Assembly: GCF_019720895.1 (NCBI RefSeq)
Contig: NZ_JAHKSH010000004.1
Coordinates: forward strand, 124,001 to 188,000
Length of the DNA: 64,000 nt
Source: Microbacterium salitolerans
GTDB lineage: Bacteria > Actinomycetota > Actinomycetes > Actinomycetales > Microbacteriaceae
Direction of reading: 5' to 3'
Below the pieces are notes generated by a model, which was not told the DNA's origin, made no database searches, and saw only the letters and a list, made by a program, of their open reading frames with translations. The position numbers and the translations under genes are program-made. Below are positions 44,231 through 54,089 of this stretch, one piece after another; within the stretch, counting starts at the first letter, position 1; each line of letters starts with the position of its first letter.

Positions 44231-45231
44231 CTCACGCCAACGCGCCATTGAGTATCGAAGGCCGCCGCCGGCTGGTTGAGCGATGCAAGACCCGGCCGAC
44301 CACCCATGTGTCGGCCGAGATGGGAATCTCGCGGGCGTGCGCGTCGAAGTGGGTCAACCGGTGGCGATGTCACGGCGACGCCGGACTTCAAGACCGCTCG
44401 TCGACTCCGCATCGGAGTCCGCGCGCGACACCCACCTGGGTCCTCGAGCGCATCGAGACCTGGCGGCGTGAACACAAATGGTCGGCCAGTCGAATCACCT
44501 ACGAACTCGTCGAGCTCGGATTCTCGATCAACCGCCGCACCGTCACCCGCCACCTGACCCAACTCGGTCTCGGCAGACGGAGGTTCATCGACCCCGGCGG
44601 AGATAGCAACCGCAAGCCCGGGAAGATCAATGCACGCTGGCCCGGTTACATGGTGCACCTGGACGTGAAGAAGGTCGGCCGGATCCCCGATGGCGGCGGC
44701 TGGCGCACCCATGGCCGCGACAGCGATCAGGCCAAGACCGTCGAGCGCGCCAAGTCAGCTGGCGCGAAGCGTGGCTACGCCTACCTGCATTCGGCCGTCG
44801 ACGGATTCTCTCGGCTCTCCTACACCGAGCCGTTGCCCGACGAGACGGGAGCCACCGCTGCTGCGTTCCTGACCCGAGCCAAGGTCTGGTTCGCAGCGCA
44901 CGGCATCACGCACATCCACCGGGTCGTCACCGACAACGGGGCCTGCTACCGCTCTGGTGACTTCGCCCGGATCGTCGGACGACGCACGCGACATCAGAAG
45001 ACGAAGCCGTACACCCCGCGCCACAACGGCAAGGTTGAGCGCTACCAGCGAATCCTGGCCGAGGAGCTGCTCTACGCCCGCGAGTTCAATAGCGAGGATG
45101 CCCGCAATTCCGCGATCGCCGTCTGGAACATCCACTACAACTACCACCGCCCGCACAGCGGAGCCGGTGGGCGGCCGCCAGCATCTCGACTTCGGGGCGG
45201 CGTCACTAACGTTCAGCCCTCATACACCTAG
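44227..45231 (+). mobile_element. IS481-family transposase gene
   Basis: This 334-residue transposase appears complete. An N-terminal helix-turn-helix (SAEMGISRACASKWVNRWR) is followed by an RNase-H-like core with the DDE triad Asp146 (YMVHLDVKKVG), Asp236 (RVVTDNGACYRSG) and Glu271 (HNGKVERYQRIL). GTG 44227 is preceded by AAGGAG and overlaps the MFS stop (GTGA). I could not identify terminal inverted repeats or a target duplication with confidence, so the element's ends are undefined; the span given is the coding region. Confidence 0.93.
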
Positions 45232-45330
45232 TGCGCCGACTCGACGTCCACAACGGCTGGTCATGGCTCGCGGCCTTCTCGGCCGCATCGGGCCGGCCGG
45301 GAGGCACCGTCGTGGTCATCATCGTGTCGG

Positions 45331-45404
45331 TGCCCCCGGTGGGACTCGAACCCACACTGCGCGAAGTTTAAGTTCGCTGCCTCTGCCGATTGGGCTACGG
45401 GGGC
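45331..45404 (-). tRNA. tRNA with UAA anticodon (Leu by codon), short variable loop
   Basis: A full 74-base cloverleaf can be folded on the minus strand: acceptor GCCCCCG/CGGGGGC, D-arm starting GCC, anticodon stem GCGAA/TTCGC around CTTAAAC (anticodon TAA), variable loop GCAGT, T-arm GTGGG-TTCGAGT-CCCAC, discriminator A. CCA is not encoded. UAA reads UUA leucine codons, yet bacterial leucine tRNAs normally carry a long variable arm, which is absent here. Its 3' end faces the island to the left. Confidence 0.85.
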
Positions 45405-45413
45405 GGAAAAGCG

Positions 45414-45455
45414 AAAGGCGCCCCTCCACGGTATTGCACCGGGAGAGACGCCCTT
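45414..45455 (-). terminator. Terminator after ndh
   Basis: An imperfect stem pairs the 45415-45430 side (AAGGCGCCCCTCCACGG) with the 45440-45455 side (CCGGGAGAGACGCCCTT). Read on the minus strand it is followed by TTTCGCTTTT, a relatively T-rich tail, 15 bases after the ndh stop. Confidence 0.55.
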
Positions 45456-45469
45456 CGGCGGGAGACGGG

Positions 45470-46831
45470 TCAGGCGACCTTCTGCTCCTCGACCTGCTCG
45501 ACCTTCGGCTTCGGGCGCGAGGCGAACGCGTCGAAGAAGTCACGCGGCCTCTGCGTCGCGGAGATCTGCACCTGATCGCGGCCGAGGAAGAAGTTGTGGT
45601 ACCAGCCCCACAGCACGCGCCACTTTCGCTCCCACGTCGGCATCGCGAGCCCGTGATATCCGCGGTGCGCGACCCAGGCGAGGAAGCCCGTGAGGGCGAT
45701 CTTGCCCGACTGGAATGCACCGTTGTACAGGCCCAGACCCGCGACGGCGCCCAGGTTCTTGTGGATGTAGTCGACGGGCTCCTCGCCGCGGAGCGTCGCG
45801 ACGATGTTCTTCGCGATGCGCTTCGCCTGGCGCACGGCGTGCTGCGCGTTCGGCACGCACATGCCGCCGACGCCGCCGCCCGTGAGGTCGGGAACCGCCG
45901 CGACATCGCCGGCCGCCCAGGCGCCCTCGATGATGTCGCCGTTCTCGTCGATCACACGCAGGTCGGCCTGCGTGGAGATGCGGCCGCGGGCCTCGCGGGG
46001 CAGGTCGCTGCCGTTGACGACCTGCGGGTTCGCCATGACGCCCGCCGTCCAGATGATCAGGTCGGAGGGGTACTCCTCGCCCGTGTTCGTCTTGACGACG
46101 CCGTCGGTGGCGTCAGAGACCTGCGTGTCGAGGTGCACGTAGGCACCGCGCTTCGCGAGATCCTTCAGCACGTGCTCCGCGGTCTGGAGCGAGACCTCGG
46201 GCATGATGCGCCCCATCGCCTCGATGAGGTGGAACTGCGTCTCGTCGAACGAGATCTCGGGGAACTTCTCGAGCAGCGCGTTCGCGGCAGAGCGGAGCTC
46301 GGCGAACGTCTCGATGCCCGCGAACCCGCCGCCGACGACGACCGTCGTCAGCAGGCGCCGGCGCAGCTCGCTGTCCTTCGGGAGCGCCGCGGCCTTCTCG
46401 AAGTTGGAGATGAGGGTGTCGCGTGCGTAGACGGCCTCCTCGATCGACTTCATGCCGACCGCGTTCTCGGCGATGCCGGGAATCGGGAAGGTGCGCGACA
46501 CGGATCCGGCGGTGACGACGACCTGGTCGTAGTCGTACTGCCAGCTCTCGCCGCCCTCGGGCGTGATGGTCGCGGTCTTGTTCGCGTGGTCGATGTTCGT
46601 GACCTTCGCCTGGATCACCTTCGTCTTCTTGAGGTGACGACGGTGCGAGACGACGGCGTGACGAGGCTCGATGGACCCGGCGGCGACCTCCGGCAGGAAC
46701 GGGAGGTAGGCCATGTACGGGAGCGGGTCGACCATGACGACCTCGGCTTCGCCCGCTCGCAGGTGCTTCTCGAGCTTCCACGCGGTGTAGAAACCCGCGT
46801 ATCCGCCGCCGACGATGAGGATCTTGGGCAC
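45470..46831 (-). CDS. ndh: Type II NADH dehydrogenase
   Basis: This 453-residue membrane-associated flavoprotein passes electrons from NADH to menaquinone without pumping protons. The FAD-binding site is ILIVGGGYAGFYTAWKLEKHL, the NAD site is TTVVVGGGFAGIETFAELRS, and the second FAD motif is GAWAAGDVAAVPDLTGGGVG. The C-terminal amphipathic region (LTGFLAWVAHRGYHGLAMPTWERKWR region) would hold it on the membrane. Length is typical. Confidence 0.95.
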   Translation of the reverse strand: MPKILIVGGGYAGFYTAWKLEKHLRAGEAEVVMVDPLPYMAYLPFLPEVAAGSIEPRHAVVSHRRHLKKTKVIQAKVTNIDHANKTATITPEGGESWQYDYDQVVVTAGSVSRTFPIPGIAENAVGMKSIEEAVYARDTLISNFEKAAALPKDSELRRRLLTTVVVGGGFAGIETFAELRSAANALLEKFPEISFDETQFHLIEAMGRIMPEVSLQTAEHVLKDLAKRGAYVHLDTQVSDATDGVVKTNTGEEYPSDLIIWTAGVMANPQVVNGSDLPREARGRISTQADLRVIDENGDIIEGAWAAGDVAAVPDLTGGGVGGMCVPNAQHAVRQAKRIAKNIVATLRGEEPVDYIHKNLGAVAGLGLYNGAFQSGKIALTGFLAWVAHRGYHGLAMPTWERKWRVLWGWYHNFFLGRDQVQISATQRPRDFFDAFASRPKPKVEQVEEQKVA

Positions 46832-46854
46832 GGAAGAATATCTCCTTGGAATTG

Positions 46855-48207
46855 TCAGGAGCCCGAATCGCGAGATTCGCGAGCCGAGCGGATGCGCCGA
46901 GACACAGCGACGACGCCGAGCAGGATAAGGATACCAGCGGCGCTGACTGCGACGAGCGGCAGGGTGACTTCCCTCAGGCTATCGGGCGACGGCGCCAGCG
47001 GGTTGCTCGCTTCCGCCGGCGGGTCGGGTGGGGGCAGCGCGGGGAGCTCGATCGGCTCGGGGGTCGGCGATGCGCCGGTGTCGACCTGTGACGGATCGTC
47101 GGATCCGCGATTGAGTCGGATCCACTCCTTCAGATCGCCCATGGGGTTCTCGGCGACCAGCCCGACGTCGCCCGTGACCGCCTCGTCGGCGTCGATGATG
47201 CCGAAGCCGAAGATCGGGTCTCTGTCTCCCTGCTGCGAAGGAGCGGGGTCAGCCGTCTGCACGATGCGATTGATGACGTTGTTCGCGTCGAGTCCGGGGT
47301 GCGCCGACCGCACGAGCGCCGCGACGCCCGCCACGATGGGCGCCGCGCCGCTCGTGCCGCGCCATTCCTCGACGGCTCCCGTCGGCCCGATCCCGAGGAG
47401 CTGCTCGCTGGGAGCCGAGACGCCGATCGTCACGCCCTGCGTCGAGGCGTCATGGCTCGCCGAGCCCGACGGATGGACTCCGCCCACCACGAGGACGCCG
47501 GGGATCGTCGCCGGCGCGCCCACCATCGTCGTGCCGCTCGCGCGATTCCCCGCCGCGACGATCACGACGACGTCGTGTTCGAAGGCGTAGAGGAAGGCCT
47601 CGTCCCAGTTCTCGTCCCATGCCGTCTGATTGGTCGTGAACGAGAGGTTGATGATGTCGGCGCCGTTGTCGACCGACCACTTCATCGCATCGGCGACCTG
47701 CTCAGAGAACGGCACTTCGCTGACGGCGCCGAAGCCGAGCGACACCGACAGGAGATTCGCCCGGGGCGCGACACCGATCATGCCCTCGTCGGCACCGAGC
47801 CCGCGTGCCGCGGCGAGCGACGCGACCCAGGTGCCGTGGCTGCGCGTGTGGACGTCGCTGCCGAGCGGCGTGCGCCCGTCGGGGGTGCCGACGCCCGAGA
47901 CATCGGTGCCGTTCGCGACGGCGCCCTCGAGCTCCTCGATGTCGGCTGCGACTCCGCTGTCGATCACCGCGATCGTCGCCCCCTTGCCGCGCGTCTCGTC
48001 CCACGCATCGGTGATGCCGTACTGCTCGAGCCAGTACTCGGCCGCGCGGGTCGGGTCCTCCGGCTCGGGGGTCGGCGTCGTCGACGGGGTCGGCGACTCG
48101 CTCGGCCCCGTCGCGGCCGTTGCCGAGAGCGGCATCGCGATGAGCGCGCACACGACCGCCAGCGCGGCGAGCACCACGCGGGTCGGTCGACGTGCGGCGG
48201 TTGTCAT
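46855..48207 (-). CDS. Secreted, membrane-anchored subtilisin-like (S8) serine protease
   Basis: This 450-residue protease has a signal peptide (about residues 1-32), a Pro/Thr-rich linker, and a subtilase domain with Asp83 (AVIDSGVA), His124 (TRSHGTWVAS), oxyanion Asn221 (VAAGNRASG) and Ser286 (RGTSGAAP). A Pro-rich linker leads to a C-terminal transmembrane helix (about 414-437) and an Arg-rich tail. The layout recalls mycosins, but no type VII secretion genes lie nearby. It overlaps the DUF501 gene by four bases. Confidence 0.92.
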   Translation of the reverse strand: MTTAARRPTRVVLAALAVVCALIAMPLSATAATGPSESPTPSTTPTPEPEDPTRAAEYWLEQYGITDAWDETRGKGATIAVIDSGVAADIEELEGAVANGTDVSGVGTPDGRTPLGSDVHTRSHGTWVASLAAARGLGADEGMIGVAPRANLLSVSLGFGAVSEVPFSEQVADAMKWSVDNGADIINLSFTTNQTAWDENWDEAFLYAFEHDVVVIVAAGNRASGTTMVGAPATIPGVLVVGGVHPSGSASHDASTQGVTIGVSAPSEQLLGIGPTGAVEEWRGTSGAAPIVAGVAALVRSAHPGLDANNVINRIVQTADPAPSQQGDRDPIFGFGIIDADEAVTGDVGLVAENPMGDLKEWIRLNRGSDDPSQVDTGASPTPEPIELPALPPPDPPAEASNPLAPSPDSLREVTLPLVAVSAAGILILLGVVAVSRRIRSARESRDSGS

Positions 48208-48746
48208 TCGGCGGTGGGCTCATCCCGGCGCAGCGCCGCGCCCGGGTCGTCGCATGCGCAGCGCTCGGGCGACCACTGCGACCGCTTGAGGGCGAGATCG
48301 CCGATCGGGTTGACACCGGGGCCCGCCGCGAGGGCGTGACCGGCGAGTGCGTGCAGGCATTTGATGCGCGTCGGCATACCGCCAGCCGAGATGCCCTCGA
48401 CCTCGGTGACCTCGCCGTACTGCGCGCGATCGGACAGGTAGGCCTCGTGCGCCCGCAGGTAGTCGGCGCGCACGCCGTCATCGGAGTCGAGGAGCTCGGT
48501 GAACTCGACCATGAGCTGGCCGGCCTCGAGGCGCGACATCTCGGCCGTCGCCGCAGGGTGGGTGAGGTAATAGAACGTGGGGAACGGCGTGCCCTGCGGG
48601 AGGCGCGGCGCGGTCGAGACGACCGTGGGATTGCCGCACGCGCAGCGCGCGGCGATTCCGACGACGCCGCGCACCTCGCGACCGAGCTGCGCGCTGAGCA
48701 CGCGGAGTTCGGCAGGGCGGACGGGGTCGAAGGGAGGAGTGGTCAC
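48204..48746 (-). CDS. DUF501 domain protein
   Basis: This 180-residue protein belongs to the actinobacterial DUF501 family, seen in the motifs QLGREVRGVVGIAARCACGNP, FPTFYYLTHPAATAEMSRLEA and GGMPTRIKCLHALAGHALAAG. Conserved Cys and His residues suggest a metal site, which is inference. No signal peptide. The gene sits in the conserved eno-divIC-DUF501 order, and its product has no established role. Confidence 0.92.
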   Translation of the reverse strand: MTTPPFDPVRPAELRVLSAQLGREVRGVVGIAARCACGNPTVVSTAPRLPQGTPFPTFYYLTHPAATAEMSRLEAGQLMVEFTELLDSDDGVRADYLRAHEAYLSDRAQYGEVTEVEGISAGGMPTRIKCLHALAGHALAAGPGVNPIGDLALKRSQWSPERCACDDPGAALRRDEPTAE

Positions 48747-48819
48747 GCGATGAGGCTACCGACGACCCCTGACAAACCAGCGCACGAAGCGGCCGCATCC
48801 AGCGACTCGTGAGGAATCG

Positions 48820-49368
48820 TTATTCTGCGTCGCCGTCTGCGGGCGTCGGCGTGGGCTGGAACACGTCTCCGCCGGCACCTGACGTCGCCTGCTCCGCGAG
48901 GCCCGCGCTCACGACCGAACGCAGCATCACGCCCATCCAGTCGTGGTCTCGCTCGGACACCTCGGCCTCGACCGGCGCGGGCTCCGTCTCGACCTCGTCG
49001 CGCGCCACATCGTCATCGATCAGGAAGACGACCTCGCCGGGCTTGACGTAGTACAGGCGCTCCCGCGCCTGGCTCATGATGAACGCGGGATCCTGCCATC
49101 GGTCGCGCTCGCGCTCGAGCTCGGTGATCTCGGCCTCGGTCATCTGCACGCCCGACTCCGCCTGCGCGATCTGCTGGCGCATGTCGATGTAGCTGGACGC
49201 CGACGGCACGAGGACGAACGCCGCGAGCACGACGAGGCCGAGCATGATCACAGCGAAACCGGACAGTCGGATCCCGCCCAGCCAGTCGCGCACGTCGACG
49301 CCGCTTCCGGGATCCGCCTCACCCGGAGGGCGCCGGGAACGCGGAGAGGGAGCCGCCGATCGTGCCAT
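48820..49368 (-). CDS. Septum formation initiator (FtsB/DivIC family)
   Basis: This 182-residue cell-division protein has a cytoplasmic N-terminus rich in Arg/Pro, one transmembrane helix (about residues 36-57), and a periplasmic coiled coil (SSYIDMRQQIAQAESGVQM and the following Glu/Arg-rich part) ending in the family motif ARERLYYVKPGEVVFLIDD. The C-terminal acidic tail is long and variable. FtsB/DivIC proteins link FtsL to the divisome. It follows eno with a 32-base gap. Confidence 0.93.
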   Translation of the reverse strand: MARSAAPSPRSRRPPGEADPGSGVDVRDWLGGIRLSGFAVIMLGLVVLAAFVLVPSASSYIDMRQQIAQAESGVQMTEAEITELERERDRWQDPAFIMSQARERLYYVKPGEVVFLIDDDVARDEVETEPAPVEAEVSERDHDWMGVMLRSVVSAGLAEQATSGAGGDVFQPTPTPADGDAE

Positions 49369-49400
49369 GCGACTCCCTCTCTCGTGACGTGTCTGCGGGC

Positions 49401-50735
<1,335 letters not shown>

Positions 50736-50845
50736 CTATGGGGAACGCCACGGCGGGCGACACCTGCGCCCGCGCCGGCTCCCCCTGTCGGGGGCGTCTC
50801 CGCTGGGGCAGGATGGCCCACAACGCATCGAGGACAGGAGCGAGC

Positions 50846-51517
50846 ATGACAGGCAGGGAGGCGACGACGGGACGTCATGTGCTGCTCGCCGGCGGCACGT
50901 CGGACATCGGCTGGGCGACGGCGCGAGCGCTTCGTACGACCGGAGCGCGGGTCACCGTTGCGGGGCGGAGCGCGACGAAGCTCGAGCCGTTCGGCGCCGA
51001 GGGATTCGAGACGATGTGCGTCGACCTCGCCGATGCGCGAGCGGTGGACCATGCGTTCGAGCGCATCGGCCGACTCGACGGGCTCATCCCGCTCGTCGGC
51101 GGGTGGCGCGGCGGGGGCGGGATCCCCGGCCAGTCCGACGACGACTGGGCCGCGCTCGAGGTCGCTCTCACCGCCGTGCGGCACACCTGTCGCGCCGCGT
51201 GGCCGCTGCTCGATGCGTCGCCGAGTGCACGCGTCGCCGTCGTCTCCTCGACTGCCGTGGCCCACCCCCTCGCCGGAGGCGCGAACTACGCGGCGATGAA
51301 GGCCGCGACGGAGACCTGGATCCACGCCGTCGCGCACGGGTTCTCGAAGTCCGCCCGCGACGCGAGCCGCGAGCAGACGGGCGCGTGCACCATCTTTCGA
51401 GTGCGCGCCCTGTCCGGCCTCGAGGAGACCGTCGCCGCGCACGTCGCGGCCCTGTGGGACGCGGATCCTTCCGGCACGTCGGCCGACGTCGTCACGGTCG
51501 ACACGCCGAACGACTGA
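50846..51517 (+). CDS. Short-chain dehydrogenase/reductase
   Basis: This 223-residue SDR has a Rossmann-fold start HVLLAGGTSDIGWATARALR, in which GGTSDIG replaces the usual TGxxxGIG, and the catalytic pair Tyr-x-x-x-Lys in ANYAAMKAATETW. A serine two strands earlier (VAVVSSTAV) completes the triad. ATG 50846 is favoured because GGAG precedes it and the fold begins right after; the frame is open to 50738. The substrate is unknown. It is divergent from eno. Confidence 0.9.
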   Translation: MTGREATTGRHVLLAGGTSDIGWATARALRTTGARVTVAGRSATKLEPFGAEGFETMCVDLADARAVDHAFERIGRLDGLIPLVGGWRGGGGIPGQSDDDWAALEVALTAVRHTCRAAWPLLDASPSARVAVVSSTAVAHPLAGGANYAAMKAATETWIHAVAHGFSKSARDASREQTGACTIFRVRALSGLEETVAAHVAALWDADPSGTSADVVTVDTPND

Positions 51518-51541
51518 TCCCGGCCCGGGAGGGGCTGATCG

Positions 51542-52702
51542 TCAGCCGCGTGCGTGCGACGCGAGCGGCTCTCCGGCTCCCCACACGCCGACCACCTCGT
51601 ACGCGTGCGTCAGCAGCACGGCATCGGCCGCGTACCCGGCCTCGAGCACGCCCAGATCGCCGCCGCGCCCGATCGCGCGGGCAGGGACGCGCGTGAGAGC
51701 GTCGACCGCGGCCGCGAGGGGCACGCCGTCGTCGACGACCGCGCGCCGCAGCGCGTGATCGAGCGTGAGCGTCGACCCGGCGATCGCGCCGTCGCCCGCG
51801 AGGCGCGCGACGCCGCCCGCGACCGTCACGGCGAGCGATCCGAGCACGTAGTCTCCGTCGGGCGCTGCAGCGGCGCCCATGGCGTCGGACACGAGCGCGA
51901 CGCGCCCCGGAGCCGCGTCGAAGGCCATCCGCGCGACCGCAGAGTGCACGTGCACGCCGTCGTCGATGAGCTCGAGCGTGACGCCGCCGGCTCGCAGCGC
52001 GGCGCCGACGGGGCCGGGCGCGCGATGGTGGATCCCGTCCATCGCGTTGAATGCGTGCGTGAGGATCGATGCGCCGCGGTCGAAGGCGTCGCGCGTCTGC
52101 GCGTAGTCGGCCGCCGTGTGCCCGACGGCCACACGCACGCCGGCCGCCACGAGCCGGTCGATCGCGTCGAGGGCGCCCGGCCGCTCGGGCGCGAGCGTGA
52201 TCTGCACGAGACGTCCGCGCGCGGCGTCGACGAGCGCATCGACGTCGTGACGCGCCGGGTCGCGCAGGAGGGCGGCGTCATGCGCCCCCTTGTGTGCGAC
52301 GTCGAGGAAGGGACCCTCGAGATGAGCGCCGAGGACGAGCGGATCCGTCTCCGCGATCGTCGCGATCGTGTCGAGCTGACGCGAGAGGTCGGTGACGGCG
52401 GCTGTGACGAGCGACAGCACGCTGCGCGTCGTTCCGTGCGCGCGGTGCGCGGCGAGGGCCGTGCGGATCGCGCCGGATCCGCCGTCGAAGGACGCTCCGC
52501 CGCCGCCATGGCAGTGGAGATCGATGAATCCCGGCGCGAGGATCCGCCCCGCCGCGTCGACGATCTCGTCAGCCGGCGAGGTGCATTCGCGCCATGAGCT
52601 CCCCACGCCGGTGGCCGCGACGCGACCGCCCTCGAAGCGCACCCACGCATCGTGCGTCGTCTCTCCGCCGCTCACGAGCTGCGCGGAATGGATCACCGTC
52701 AT
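51542..52702 (-). CDS. nagA: N-acetylglucosamine-6-phosphate deacetylase
   Basis: This 386-residue amidohydrolase removes acetate from GlcNAc-6-P in amino-sugar use and cell-wall recycling. Motifs: FIDLHCHGGGG (HxH), LGAHLEGPFLD with the metal-binding Glu, VGHTAADYAQ, THAFNAMDGIHHR and LVSDAMGAAAAPDG with the catalytic Asp. No nagB is adjacent. It lies 18 bases downstream of an amino-acid permease on the same strand, which may be chance co-transcription. Confidence 0.95.
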   Translation of the reverse strand: MTVIHSAQLVSGGETTHDAWVRFEGGRVAATGVGSSWRECTSPADEIVDAAGRILAPGFIDLHCHGGGGASFDGGSGAIRTALAAHRAHGTTRSVLSLVTAAVTDLSRQLDTIATIAETDPLVLGAHLEGPFLDVAHKGAHDAALLRDPARHDVDALVDAARGRLVQITLAPERPGALDAIDRLVAAGVRVAVGHTAADYAQTRDAFDRGASILTHAFNAMDGIHHRAPGPVGAALRAGGVTLELIDDGVHVHSAVARMAFDAAPGRVALVSDAMGAAAAPDGDYVLGSLAVTVAGGVARLAGDGAIAGSTLTLDHALRRAVVDDGVPLAAAVDALTRVPARAIGRGGDLGVLEAGYAADAVLLTHAYEVVGVWGAGEPLASHARG

Positions 52703-52720
52703 GGAATCGATCCTGCCAGG

Positions 52721-53977
52721 TCACACCGACCGCCGTTCGAGCACGAGGCGAATGCTCCGCGCCCCGACCCCGAGAGCGACGACGATGACGCCGCCGACGA
52801 CCGCCGGCCACGGCAGCGTCGCAACGAGGGCGACGCACCCGATCGCGCCCGCGACCTGCAGCCAACGCGGGTAGCGCCGGACGGCGGCGCCCTGACGAAG
52901 GGCCGAGACATTCGCGACGAAGTAGTACAGCAGCACGCCGAACGACGAGAACCCGATCGCCCCGCGCAGGTCGACGATGGCGATCACCGCGATGATCGCC
53001 AGGGCGACGGCGATCTCGGCGCGATGCGGCACCTGCGTGCGGGGGTGGATCCGCGTGAAGAACCGGGGCAGGTCGTCCTCGCGCGCCATCGCGAGGCTCG
53101 TGCGGCCGATCCCCGCGATCAGGGCGAGGAGTGCGCCGAGGGCGGCGCACGCGGCGCCCACGCGCACGATCGGCTCTCCCCATCCCCATCCCGCAGCGAC
53201 CACGACGTCGGCGAGCGGCGCCGCCGAGGCGGCCGTCGCCGTGGGCCCGAGCACGTGGAGCGTCGTCAGGGCGATGACGCCGTAGACGACGACGGCGCCC
53301 GCGAACGCAAGGACGATCGCGCGCGGGATCGTGCGCGACGACTCCCGGACCTCCTCGCCCATCGTCGCGATGCGCGCGTAGCCCGCGAAGGCGAAGAACA
53401 GCAGACCGGCCGACTGCAGGATCCCGTACCAGCCGTGGACGAGGACCCCCTCGCCGAGGATCCCCTCCCCCGCGGGCGCCGCCACCGCTCCCGACGCCGC
53501 GACGAAAACCAGCGAGAGCAGCACGAGGACGACGATGATCTTGGTCGCCAGGGCCGTGCGCGTGACCCCCAGCAGGTTGACGATCGTGAGCGCGGCGACC
53601 GCCGCGATCGCGACCGGACGTTCGAAGCCCGGGGCGGCGTAGGCCGCGAAGACGAGCGCCATGGCCGCGCAGCTCGCGGTCTTGCCGATGAGGAAGCACC
53701 AGCCCGCGACGTAGCCCCACCACGCGCCCAGCTCTGCGCGCCCGTACGCATACGTGCCGCCCGCGACAGGATGCACGGCCGCGAGCTGCGCCGAGCTCGT
53801 CGCGTTGCAGAACGCGATGAACGCGGCGAGGACGAGACCCACGAGAAGCCCGGACCCGGCCGCGGCCGCGGCCGGCGCGAAGGCGGCGAACACGCCCGCG
53901 CCGATCATCGATCCGAGTCCGATCGCGACCGCGTCGACGAGCCCGAGACGGCGGGCGAGCCCCGCGGAGGACGACAT
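52721..53977 (-). CDS. APC-family amino acid permease
   Basis: This 418-residue transporter of the amino acid-polyamine-organocation family has about 12 transmembrane helices. The substrate-binding first helix reads VDAVAIGLGSMIGAGVFAAF, and the sixth-helix motif LLFFAFAGYARIATMGEEVR is typical of APC transporters. ATG 53977 starts the recognisable protein; the longer open frame upstream is low-complexity Arg-rich. No clear ribosome-binding site precedes it, so a leaderless mRNA is possible. Substrate unknown. Confidence 0.88.
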   Translation of the reverse strand: MSSSAGLARRLGLVDAVAIGLGSMIGAGVFAAFAPAAAAAGSGLLVGLVLAAFIAFCNATSSAQLAAVHPVAGGTYAYGRAELGAWWGYVAGWCFLIGKTASCAAMALVFAAYAAPGFERPVAIAAVAALTIVNLLGVTRTALATKIIVVLVLLSLVFVAASGAVAAPAGEGILGEGVLVHGWYGILQSAGLLFFAFAGYARIATMGEEVRESSRTIPRAIVLAFAGAVVVYGVIALTTLHVLGPTATAASAAPLADVVVAAGWGWGEPIVRVGAACAALGALLALIAGIGRTSLAMAREDDLPRFFTRIHPRTQVPHRAEIAVALAIIAVIAIVDLRGAIGFSSFGVLLYYFVANVSALRQGAAVRRYPRWLQVAGAIGCVALVATLPWPAVVGGVIVVALGVGARSIRLVLERRSV

Positions 53978-54089
53978 GCTGCGAGCGTATCGACTCGGCT
54001 GAGATCGGCCCCCCGCGCCACGCGCCGCGGCCGCGACGTTCACCCAGCGTTCGCCGAGAGCGCTCCCCGTGCGCGGAACCGCGAGCCCG

